Of a stretch of DNA of 5,173 nucleotides, positions 1 through 5,173 are shown piece after piece. The stretch lies in the NCBI GenBank assembly GCA_041589735.1, contig JBFHVA010000249.1, forward strand, positions 1-5,173, written 5' to 3'. How positions within the stretch are numbered: the first letter of the stretch is position 1; each line of letters opens with the position of its first letter. The DNA is from CAMYJH01 sp041589735. Its GTDB lineage: Bacteria; Pseudomonadota; Gammaproteobacteria; HK1. Position numbers and translations under genes: made by a program. The notes below the pieces were generated by a model. That model worked only from the letters and a program-made list of their open reading frames with translations, did not search any database and had not been told where the DNA came from.

Positions 1-1035
1 CAGGTGGGCCGCACCGGAATACTCACCCCGGTGGCGCGGCTGGAGCCGGTTCAGGTCGGCGGCGTCACCGTCACCAACGCCACGCTGCACAACCAGGACG
101 AGATCGATCGCAAGGACGTGCGCGTCGGCGACACGGTGATCGTGCGCCGCGCCGGCGACGTGATCCCCGAGGTGGTGAGCGTCATTAAGGAAAAGCGCCG
201 CAAGGGCGCCAAACGCTTCAATCTTTTAAAGCACGTCAAGAACAAGTGCCCGGTGTGCGGATCCGAGGCGCTGCGCGAAGAAGGGGAGGCGGCGGTGCGC
301 TGCACCGGCGGCCTGGTGTGCGCGGCACAGCGCAAGCAGGCCATCTTTCACTTCGCCAGCCGCCGCGCCATGGACATCGAAGGGCTGGGGATCAAGATCA
401 TCGACCAGCTGGTGGACAACGAGCTGGTGAAGACCGTCGCGGACATCTACACGCTGGATCGCGACACCCTCATAAGCCTCGAGCGCATGGCGGAAAAGTC
501 CGCCGATAATTTATTGGAAAACATCGACAAAAGCCGCGACACAACCCTGCCGCGGTTTCTCTATGCGCTTGGCATCCGCGACGTGGGCGAGGCCACTGCG
601 CAAGGCCTCGCGCTCCACTTCGGCGATCTCGACCCCATCATGCGCGCCGACGAGGAATCCCTTCAGGAAGTCCCCGACATCGGCCCCATCGTCGCCGCCC
701 ACATCCGCCACTTCTTCGACCAGCCCGAAAACCGCGAGGTGGCGGATCGCCTGAGAAAAGAAGTGCGCTGGCCGAAGATCGAGAAGAAGCGCGAGGAAGA
801 TCTCCCTTTGAAAGACAAGACCGTTGTCCTGACGGGCACTCTCTCCTCCATGGAGCGCAATCAGGCCAAAGAAAGGCTGATGGCTTTAGGCGCAAAGGTC
901 ACCGGCAGCGTATCAAAAAACACGGATCTGGTAATTGCCGGAGAGAAAGCGGGATCCAAGCTGACAAAAGCAGAAAAGCTTGGCGTCGAAGTCATCGACG
1001 AGGTTGCGTTTTTGAAGCTGATTGGTGACGCGTGA
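1..1035 (+). CDS. ligA: NAD-dependent DNA ligase LigA, C-terminal part (5' end outside window)
   Basis: LigA seals nicks in duplex DNA using NAD+ during replication and repair in the cytoplasm. The frame is open from base 1 (QVGRTG), so the GTG at base 4 is internal and not a start. Counting codons from base 1, the order is: OB-fold with VGRTG, TPVARLEP, TNATLHN and RRAGDVIPEV (about 1-70); a Cys4 zinc finger with Cys83, Cys86, Cys101 and Cys107 (CPVC then CTGGLVC); helix-hairpin-helix repeats (about 110-255, including FLYALGIRDVGEATA and VPDIGPIVAAHI); and a C-terminal BRCT domain (about 267-344, KTVVLTGTL, SVSKNTDLVIAGEKAGSKL). Family members are about 670 residues. The 344 seen match the C-terminal half, so the nucleotidyl-transferase domain with the catalytic lysine lies upstream. 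The end of the gene is intact, with a TGA stop. It is GC-rich, unlike the ORF that follows. Identification is secure from the conserved motifs. Confidence 0.98.
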   Translation, partial: QVGRTGILTPVARLEPVQVGGVTVTNATLHNQDEIDRKDVRVGDTVIVRRAGDVIPEVVSVIKEKRRKGAKRFNLLKHVKNKCPVCGSEALREEGEAAVRCTGGLVCAAQRKQAIFHFASRRAMDIEGLGIKIIDQLVDNELVKTVADIYTLDRDTLISLERMAEKSADNLLENIDKSRDTTLPRFLYALGIRDVGEATAQGLALHFGDLDPIMRADEESLQEVPDIGPIVAAHIRHFFDQPENREVADRLRKEVRWPKIEKKREEDLPLKDKTVVLTGTLSSMERNQAKERLMALGAKVTGSVSKNTDLVIAGEKAGSKLTKAEKLGVEVIDEVAFLKLIGDA

Positions 1036-1041
1036 AGCGAA

Positions 1042-1647
1042 TTGATCTCGTGGTTTAGAGGAATCCCGAAGAGGCTTGCGCTGGCAAGGCTCTTCTACCA
1101 GCTTGAAGATGAAAAAGGCGATTGGGCGTCGGTATTGAGCGGTTTGTCGCTGCGTGACCTTGGGTATAAGGCACCTGACAAATTCTCACGAATTTTGGAT
1201 AGGGAAAGTGTAGTTGAGACCAATTCAATAGACGACATCGTGGATTGGCTCTTGGGTTGTCAATATGACGATCTCGCCGGCGAAGCAAACAAGCCCTCGG
1301 ATTGGCGGCATCCCGTCGATTTTGAGAAAGACAGAACTGGTATCTGTGTTGATTTTGCTTTGTGGACGTTTAGAAAGTTAGTAGAACTTGGGAACGAGAC
1401 AGAATTTTTCGTAGGTGAGAGAAGGCGAGAAGGAATACCGCGGCAGCACGCCTGGATTACGTATATAGACAAACATGATACGTACCTTGTCGAGCCAGCT
1501 CATCGCGATAGGCAACGCATACTTGTCTCGCTGGAAGACCAAAGATCAAACTACGTTCCTTGGGCTTCCATCGATCAAAATCTTCAGCTGCGGGTATATG
1601 CCGGATATTTTTCAGCATTGAAGCGGCACAACAGTTGGATGTTCTGA
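1042..1647 (+). CDS. Transglutaminase-like superfamily protein (putative), TTG start
   Basis: This is a 201-residue protein with no signal peptide or membrane segment. The central block resembles the transglutaminase/cysteine-protease fold. It has Cys102 in GICVDFALW at the start of a helix, His136 in RQHAWITY, and Glu151 in YLVEPAHR, in the usual Cys-His-Asp/Glu order and spacing. The N-terminal ~95 residues are not recognised. The substrate is unknown; relatives include peptidases, amidases and inactive binding proteins. The start is uncertain. There is no ATG before codon 200, the first GTG is codon 67, and TTG at 1042 has only a weak GAAG 4 bases upstream. The ORF begins 6 bases after the ligA stop in the same frame, so it may be translated from ligA mRNA or may have lost its true 5' end. 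Its base composition is far lower in G+C than ligA (21/60 at 1321-1380), which suggests acquisition by transfer. Confidence 0.68.
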   Translation: MISWFRGIPKRLALARLFYQLEDEKGDWASVLSGLSLRDLGYKAPDKFSRILDRESVVETNSIDDIVDWLLGCQYDDLAGEANKPSDWRHPVDFEKDRTGICVDFALWTFRKLVELGNETEFFVGERRREGIPRQHAWITYIDKHDTYLVEPAHRDRQRILVSLEDQRSNYVPWASIDQNLQLRVYAGYFSALKRHNSWMF

Positions 1648-1712
1648 GTAAGAGTTGGAGCTTGGTACAAACTTCCTGCTGCAGTCCGCAAATTAAGCCC
1701 TAACTTTCCCCC

Positions 1713-1732
1713 ATTCCCGCGAACGCGGGAAT
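1713..1732. repeat. REP-like palindrome in convergent intergenic gap
   Basis: ATTCCCGCGAACGCGGGAAT forms an 8-bp stem (1713-1720 with 1725-1732) and a GAAC loop. It is followed by CCAG, giving the GCGGGAATCCAG context seen in dispersed extragenic palindromes of many proteobacteria. It lies between two converging genes, 65 bases after the stop of the transglutaminase-like ORF and 46 bases before the end of the Sel1 gene. It could help end or stabilise transcripts from both sides, but there is no T-run, so a classical intrinsic terminator is not supported. Recognition as a repeat family comes from general knowledge; only one copy is in this window. Confidence 0.6.
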
Positions 1733-1778
1733 CCAGTAGAAGAATCTTCCTTTAAGAGTGCCCAGCTTTAGCTCGGCG

Positions 1779-2222
1779 TCACGATTCCCGAAACTTCTTT
1801 GGGAGACCCTGAGAAAGTAACTGTGCATAGTTGCGTCGGGCGGGTTCGTTACCATGCTCCATGGCTCGTTTCAGGAAATGTGTCGCTTTTTCTATGTCTT
1901 GCTGTGCGCCGAATCCAGTTGTGTAAATAGCACCTAAGTAGTTCTCAGCATCGGCGTGATGCTGGTCTGCGGCTTTTTCGAGCCAATAGATACTCTCCTT
2001 AAAGTCCTTATCTACTCCACATCCGTTGTGCAACATTACACCAAGGTCGAATTGGGCTTGCGCGTCTCCCCGTTCAGCGAGCTTCGACCAAATGGCAATG
2101 GCTTTGTCGTATTCCTTTAAATTTAAATGTGCTAGTCTCTTTTCATACGCACCAAAAAATCCAGTAAGTCGTACAAGGCACGATATAAGCTCAGTTATGG
2201 TCATTCCCTTCGTTGCATACAT
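1779..2222 (-). CDS. Small Sel1-repeat (TPR-like) protein
   Basis: This is a 147-residue protein made mostly of Sel1-type helical repeats, which form solenoid scaffolds for protein-protein contacts. Two full 36-residue repeats are visible at about 54-89 (AQAQFDLGVMLHNGCGV, then SIYWLEKAA) and 90-125 (AENYLGAIYTTGFG, then KATHFLKRA). A half repeat precedes them (about 37-53, YDKAIAIWSKLAERGD) and another follows (126-137). The first ~30 residues are mildly hydrophobic but do not form a convincing signal peptide or membrane helix. The ATG at 2222 has no clear Shine-Dalgarno. A second ATG at 2204 has GAAGG just before it, but too close to be ideal, so the start is open. The gene is AT-rich (19/60 G+C at 2101-2160). 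Most Sel1 proteins are longer, so this may be a minimal member or a fragment. Its partner is unknown. Confidence 0.8.
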   Translation of the reverse strand: MYATKGMTITELISCLVRLTGFFGAYEKRLAHLNLKEYDKAIAIWSKLAERGDAQAQFDLGVMLHNGCGVDKDFKESIYWLEKAADQHHADAENYLGAIYTTGFGAQQDIEKATHFLKRAMEHGNEPARRNYAQLLSQGLPKKFRES

Positions 2223-2363
2223 TCGTTACAGGCTCGTCGAAAGATTAATCCGCAGTTATAGGTTTCGCGATTTCTAAGATCTAGGGCTCGTGTCAACGTT
2301 TAGATTTTAGGATATAAGCCTCGAGTTTTTTTGATCGGATTCGGGTATGACAATTATGATGGT
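2223..2363. other. AT-rich intergenic spacer between Sel1 and HNH genes
   Basis: Both flanking genes are on the minus strand, so this 141-base gap holds the 3' end of the HNH transcript and any promoter of the Sel1 gene. On the minus strand a perfect -35 hexamer TTGACA (2291-2296) is present, but no good -10 follows at 16-18 bases. A TATAAC hexamer (2255-2260) lies 30 bases away and lacks its own -35. No convincing promoter or terminator hairpin was found. A seven-T run on the plus strand (within 2320-2340) has no GC stem before it. Confidence 0.35.
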
Positions 2364-3719
2364 TTACAACTTTTGCCCGCCCCCCGCCGAGAGATATCTT
2401 CCAGCTGACGATTCCTCTGTCAGACCATCCGCCTCAAACAACGCGTGAATCGCCACGTCCCAGTCCATGCCGCCGCCGTCCCATCGGCCGGCACCGGTTT
2501 GCTCGTCGATCTTCAAGCCCGCACTCCGGTTCTCCTTCTTGAGCGCCGCGGTACCGTCAAAAAGTTTCCGCGGAAACGTCCCGGCGGGCGGGATGCGCTC
2601 GCCGTTGGGGCGGTAAAACTCGAAACCGCCGGCCATTGCTTTCACTTGAAAGCCGCCTTCGTGCATCAGGCGGTGGTGGCGGGTGCAGAGCGTCACCAAG
2701 TTGGACAGCTTGGTCTCGCCGCCGTCGGCCCAGTGCTTCACATGGTGACCCTCGACGAACCGGGTATGGGTGCAGCCGGGGAAGCGGCAGCCGCGGTCGC
2801 GGGCGTTCAGCGCGCGTTTGAGCGCGGGCGGTATCGCGCGGGTGCGCCGGCCGACGCTCAGGGGTTCGCCTTCACTGTCCTCGACCAGGCCCACCAGCGC
2901 GCCGTCGCAGCCTAACCGCCGCAACGTATCGGCGGAGAGCGCGTGGCCCGAATCGGTTTCGCATCCGCCATCCGCGTTCATGTGCACGGTCACCTCGAAG
3001 CGCTCGCCGGGGGGCGGGCGGCAGGCGCCTTTGGCGATTGAAGTCTCGGCCATCAGCACCAGGGCATCGGCGCGTTTCGCCGAGTGCGGATATTCGGCCG
3101 GGCGGTCCGAGTCGGACGTTTCCGCGGAAACGTCCTTCGGCTCGTCGTCGATGGATTCCATCGCGCAACTTATGGCTTTCATCACCCGCGCGCCGTCCTC
3201 GGGGTCGAGCCGGCACTGGATGACCAGCGATCCGTCGTCGTCGTAATACCACTCCAGCGCGCGCCGGGCGTGGCGGTCGTTGGTGCGTTCGCGATCTTCT
3301 GCTTCCTTGGCCTGGCGGTAATACCGCGACAGCTTTTCCACGTGGGCGGCGGTGCCGTAGTAGGCGACGTTCAACAGGTCGTCCTCGTTCTCCGGGGTGG
3401 CGACCCGGGTCATGGCGCGTACTTTGGAATAGCTGATCTGCCCCGAGCGGAAGGCCTCGCTGATCTTCGGCAGGTGCTCCAGCGAGTGGGCCACTCGGAC
3501 TTTTTCGCGGCCGGCGTTCAGGCCGATGCCCACCTGGTAGCTCAGCCAGTGGGCGCAGGAGGTGCAGCCGTGATCCGCCCAGATCCGGCGGTTGTCGAGC
3601 TCGCGGATGAGGACCAGCAGGCGGTAGGTGGCGGCGTGAATGTGGGCGGCAAGCTCGGTGATCTGGTCGACCAGGGCCTCGGAAGAATCGGGCAGGGTTT
3701 CGGCGGCGGGGGCGGTCAT
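2364..3719 (-). CDS. DUF222 (13E12-type) HNH endonuclease, SOS-regulated
   Basis: This is a 451-residue protein with the two-part layout of the DUF222/HNH family, related to mycobacterial 13E12 repeat proteins. Numbering is from the ATG at 3719. Residues about 15-190 form the helical DUF222 region (ATYRLLVLIRELDNRR, GCTSCAHWLSY, LPKISEAFRSGQISYSKVRA). Residues about 311-355 form an HNH nuclease module: CRFPGC with Cys311 and Cys316, EGHHVKHWADGG with His325/His326, Asn340, then LCTRHHRLMH with Cys345, His348, His349 and His353. This is a complete metal-binding ββα set, so it is probably an active DNA nuclease. The ATG at 3719 was chosen over the ATG at 3737 because AAGGAG sits 7 bases upstream of it. 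The upstream promoter contains a LexA box, which points to DNA-damage induction. Two copies of a perfect palindrome lie in the coding sequence (residues 196-202 and 380-386). Its exact DNA target and biological role are unknown. Confidence 0.93.
   Translation of the reverse strand: MTAPAAETLPDSSEALVDQITELAAHIHAATYRLLVLIRELDNRRIWADHGCTSCAHWLSYQVGIGLNAGREKVRVAHSLEHLPKISEAFRSGQISYSKVRAMTRVATPENEDDLLNVAYYGTAAHVEKLSRYYRQAKEAEDRERTNDRHARRALEWYYDDDGSLVIQCRLDPEDGARVMKAISCAMESIDDEPKDVSAETSDSDRPAEYPHSAKRADALVLMAETSIAKGACRPPPGERFEVTVHMNADGGCETDSGHALSADTLRRLGCDGALVGLVEDSEGEPLSVGRRTRAIPPALKRALNARDRGCRFPGCTHTRFVEGHHVKHWADGGETKLSNLVTLCTRHHRLMHEGGFQVKAMAGGFEFYRPNGERIPPAGTFPRKLFDGTAALKKENRSAGLKIDEQTGAGRWDGGGMDWDVAIHALFEADGLTEESSAGRYLSAGGGQKL
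2564..2577. repeat. Palindrome copy 1 (core GTTTCCGCGGAAAC), inside HNH gene
   Basis: This is a perfect 14-bp palindrome centred at 2570/2571. The right flank continues GTCC like the other copies, but the left flank (AAAA) does not. In the minus-strand HNH gene it is read as G-T-F-P-R-K-L, in the linker after the HNH module. That is a different frame from copy 2. Confidence 0.8.
3114..3135. repeat. Palindrome copy 2, longest (22 bp), inside HNH gene
   Basis: This is a perfect 22-bp palindrome centred at 3124/3125 that contains GACGTTTCCGCGGAAACGTC. It is translated on the minus strand as D-V-S-A-E-T-S, in the low-complexity acidic linker between DUF222 and the C-terminal part. The linker position suggests that an insertion was tolerated there. 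Confidence 0.85.
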
Positions 3720-3726
3720 GGCGGAG

Positions 3727-3732
3727 CTCCTT
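3727..3732 (-). promoter_or_regulatory. Shine-Dalgarno site that fixes the HNH start
   Basis: On the minus strand AAGGAG (within AGAAGGAG) lies 7 bases before the ATG at 3719. The longer candidate start at 3737 would place this site inside the coding sequence (M-R-R-S-S-A), so the shorter, 451-residue protein is preferred. Confidence 0.85.
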
Positions 3733-3754
3733 CTCATGGGCGATGGACGCCGTT

Positions 3755-3783
3755 AGAATACTGTATTTTTATACAGTTATCAA
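3755..3783 (-). promoter_or_regulatory. Sigma70-type promoter of the HNH endonuclease gene
   Basis: Read on the minus strand: -35 TTGATA (3778-3783, 5 of 6 to TTGACA), a 17-bp spacer (3761-3777), and -10 TATTCT (3755-3760, 4 of 6 to TATAAT). Spacing is optimal. Transcription would start near 3748, giving a leader of about 28 bases before the ATG at 3719. The LexA box fills the spacer, so bound repressor would block RNA polymerase directly. Confidence 0.82.
3759..3778. promoter_or_regulatory. LexA operator (SOS box)
   Basis: TACTGTATTTTTATACAGTT matches the Escherichia consensus TACTGTATATATATACAGTA at 18 of 20 positions. It has the required CTGT-N8-ACAG core (3761-3776) and an all-A/T centre. 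It lies exactly between the -35 and -10 of the HNH promoter, the classic geometry for LexA repression. It is about 150 bases from the divergent ankyrin gene, so an effect there is less likely. LexA itself is not encoded in the window. Confidence 0.88.
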
Positions 3784-3835
3784 GGGTTTCTTCATTGAAA
3801 ACATGCAGTTAACCTGAAATTGCAGATCTCGAAAG

Positions 3836-3855
3836 GACGTTTCCGCGGAAACGTC
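3836..3855. repeat. Palindrome copy 3, in divergent intergenic region
   Basis: GACGTTTCCGCGGAAACGTC is a perfect 20-bp palindrome centred at 3845/3846. It is noncoding, about 50 bases beyond the HNH -35 element and 74 bases before the ankyrin start codon. As the only copy outside a gene, it could act as an operator or simply be another member of a dispersed repeat. Confidence 0.82.
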
Positions 3856-3879
3856 GCGCATATTCGACAGGCGTAAGAT

Positions 3880-3900
3880 GGGGGCCCGGACCGGACCCCC
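3880..3900 (+). other. GC-rich imperfect hairpin in the ankyrin gene leader
   Basis: GGGGG (3880-3884) can pair with CCCCC (3896-3900). After one C-A mismatch, CC pairs with GG around a GGACC loop. No T-run follows, so it is not a standard terminator. It ends 29 bases before the ankyrin start codon and, if transcribed, could affect leader folding. This rests on base-pairing by eye only. Confidence 0.35.
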
Positions 3901-3929
3901 TGCAACGGTGATTTGAGGCGTACCCGGTG

Positions 3930-5173
3930 ATGATCGGACCCAGCTACGGCGAGTGGTGGAAGGAGCGGCCCGCGACGAAACGCGTGCGCGCCTTCATTGT
4001 CGCCGTGCCCGTGATCGCGCTGGCGCTGTGGACGATCTACATGCTGGACGCGCGGGTGAACACGGAGATTTTCTCCGCCGTCCATCGGGGCGACCTCGTA
4101 GAAGTGGTTGACCTTCTGGAGCGGGGCGCCAGCGTCAGGGCCAGGGACGAAAAGTTCAGAACGCCGCTTCATTTCGCGGTGGAAAAGGGTCACGCTGAGC
4201 TGGCCGCGCTTTTCATCTCACGCGGCGGCGACGTCAACGCGGTGGATCGCGATGAGCTGACGCCGCTGCACCGCGCCGCCAGCCGCGGTGACGCGGAGAT
4301 GGCATCACTGTTACTGCGCCACGGCGCTTATCCCACTGTGATCAGCGCGCGCTATGGAACGCCATTGCACTGGGCGGTGCATGCCGGAAGTCTCGAAGTC
4401 TCGAAGCTGCTGCTTAACGCCGATGTTCCGCTGGACGCTCAAGATCAGTGGGAACGCACGCCGCTGCATCATGCGGTGCTGCTCGGGCACCTGAACGTGG
4501 CATCCGAGCTGCTGAAACGCGGCGCTAACGTCGACGCCAAGGACTCGAGTCAAAGGACGCTGCTGCACTGGGTGGTCATGGGCCAGCAGCGTGAGTTTGC
4601 AGAATTCCTGCTGGCGAACGGCGCCGATGTGGGCGCGCGGGACAGCAAGGGCAACACCGCGCTGCATCACGCCGCGCGGCTGGGAGACTCGGACCTGGCG
4701 GCGCTGCTTCTGCTCAACGGCGCCGACGCCGATGCCGGCACGCCGGAGCTTGGCATCACGCCGTTACACCTTGCCGCGCGGCACGGTCATGGGCGGGTGG
4801 CGCGGATGCTGATTGCCGCCGGCGCCGACGTGAACGCCAGCAGCAGACTCTACGGCACGCCGCTGCACTGGGCGGCCGAGGCCGGGCAAAGGGCGACGGC
4901 GATCTTGTTGATGGAGCTGGGTGCTGACGCCAACGCGCGCGACAACCACAACCTCAACCCTTCAGCGCGGGCGCGGGAGAGCGGTCATCCCCTGCTCGCC
5001 GCCATGCTGTCCGGCGCGAATCCGCGCGAAGCGAGCGGCGATTTGGGACTGACGATGAATTCCCAGCAGGATTTCGCCAAGGAATGCGAGTTTCCGCGGC
5101 GGATGCACCTGGCGAGCCGTCTGTTCCTCGATGCCTACGTGGGCGACAACCTGTCGCTTGCCGAGTTCAGGCG
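3930..5173 (+). CDS. Membrane-anchored ankyrin-repeat protein (3' end outside window)
   Basis: The frame is open from a stop at 3909-3911 to the window end, giving 414 codons plus 2 bases with no stop. Residues 11-20 are basic (K11, R13, K17, R18, R20). They precede one hydrophobic segment at about 21-39 (FIVAVPVIALALWTIYML) followed by Asp40, which predicts a cytoplasmic N-terminus and the repeats on the periplasmic side. About ten ankyrin repeats of 33-34 residues follow: an N-cap repeat 41-73, then 74-106, 107-139, 140-172, 173-205, 206-238, 239-272, 273-305, 306-338, and a degenerate C-cap about 339-365. Most carry TPLH and GA(D/N) motifs. Residues 366-414 are not ankyrin and not recognised. 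The start could be ATG 3930 or the adjoining GTG 3927; GAGG at 3915-3918 is 11 or 8 bases away, respectively. Ankyrin solenoids bind proteins, and the partner here is unknown. It is divergent from the HNH gene. Confidence 0.9.
   Translation, partial: MIGPSYGEWWKERPATKRVRAFIVAVPVIALALWTIYMLDARVNTEIFSAVHRGDLVEVVDLLERGASVRARDEKFRTPLHFAVEKGHAELAALFISRGGDVNAVDRDELTPLHRAASRGDAEMASLLLRHGAYPTVISARYGTPLHWAVHAGSLEVSKLLLNADVPLDAQDQWERTPLHHAVLLGHLNVASELLKRGANVDAKDSSQRTLLHWVVMGQQREFAEFLLANGADVGARDSKGNTALHHAARLGDSDLAALLLLNGADADAGTPELGITPLHLAARHGHGRVARMLIAAGADVNASSRLYGTPLHWAAEAGQRATAILLMELGADANARDNHNLNPSARARESGHPLLAAMLSGANPREASGDLGLTMNSQQDFAKECEFPRRMHLASRLFLDAYVGDNLSLAEFR

Noticed and set aside
2445..2915. 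Plus-strand open frame of 156 codons
   Set aside because: It lies opposite the HNH module, where the minus strand has a full set of metal-binding and catalytic residues. It has no recognisable domain and reflects GC-rich third positions.
3759..3778. The LexA-like palindrome as an intrinsic terminator
   Set aside because: The inverted arms are A/T-rich and short, and the element sits between good -35 and -10 hexamers with a 17-bp spacing, which fits an operator far better.
3084..3812. Long plus-strand open frame (242 codons) opposite the HNH gene
   Set aside because: It is antisense to a gene with clear DUF222 and HNH motifs. Its product is a Gly/Ala/Val-rich composition artefact, and it runs through the HNH promoter and LexA box.
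3795..3823. TTGAAA followed by AATTGC at 17 bases as a plus-strand promoter for the ankyrin gene
   Set aside because: The -10 hexamer matches the consensus poorly, and no better pair was found in 3784-3926, so no promoter is called for that gene.
2564..3855. The repeated palindromes as a CRISPR array
   Set aside because: Only three copies, with centres 554 and 721 bases apart, fully palindromic, and two inside a coding gene. There is no regular spacer structure and no cas gene.
3792..4193. Minus-strand open frame of 133 codons across the divergent region and ankyrin start
   Set aside because: It is antisense to the ankyrin protein's membrane segment and first repeats, and it contains the palindrome. 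No domain or ribosome site supports it.
4311..4670. Minus-strand open frame of 119 codons
   Set aside because: It is a mirror of the ankyrin repeats in the opposite strand; the plus-strand frame has regular TPLH repeats and is clearly the coding one.

Overview
The window reads as a chromosomal segment from a GC-rich proteobacterium, most likely a gammaproteobacterium. Two things support this. The ligA fragment has a Gammaproteobacteria-like sequence throughout its zinc finger, HhH and BRCT parts. There is also an Escherichia-type LexA operator (CTGT-N8-ACAG), the form used mainly by gamma- and betaproteobacteria. No species call can be made from sequence reading alone. There are no tRNA or rRNA genes, no CRISPR array and no transposase.

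Layout. Bases 1-1035 (+) hold the C-terminal half of ligA, cut by the window edge. Six bases later is a 201-codon ORF (1042-1647, +) with a transglutaminase-like Cys-His-Glu arrangement and an odd TTG start. It converges on a small Sel1-repeat protein (1779-2222, -), and a REP-like palindrome lies in the gap. This stretch, about 1042-2360, is clearly AT-richer than its surroundings (21/60 G+C at 1321-1380 and 19/60 at 2101-2160, against 45/60 at 121-180 and 43/60 at 4681-4740), so it looks like an inserted islet. Bases 2364-3719 (-) encode a DUF222/13E12-type HNH endonuclease. Bases 3930-5173 (+) encode a membrane-anchored ankyrin-repeat protein that runs off the window end.

The most notable signal is in the divergent region between the last two genes. 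The HNH gene has a near-consensus sigma70 promoter (TTGATA, 17 bp, TATTCT), and its spacer is a near-perfect LexA box, followed by a strong Shine-Dalgarno. This gene should be SOS-induced. The second signal is a perfect palindrome with core GTTTCCGCGGAAAC, present three times in about 1.3 kb. Two copies are inside the HNH coding sequence, read in different frames, and one is in the divergent intergenic region. Selection or spread therefore appears to act on the DNA rather than the protein. How the genes work together is not evident beyond the SOS link. LigA is a housekeeping ligase, and the islet genes and ankyrin protein have no visible functional tie to the endonuclease.
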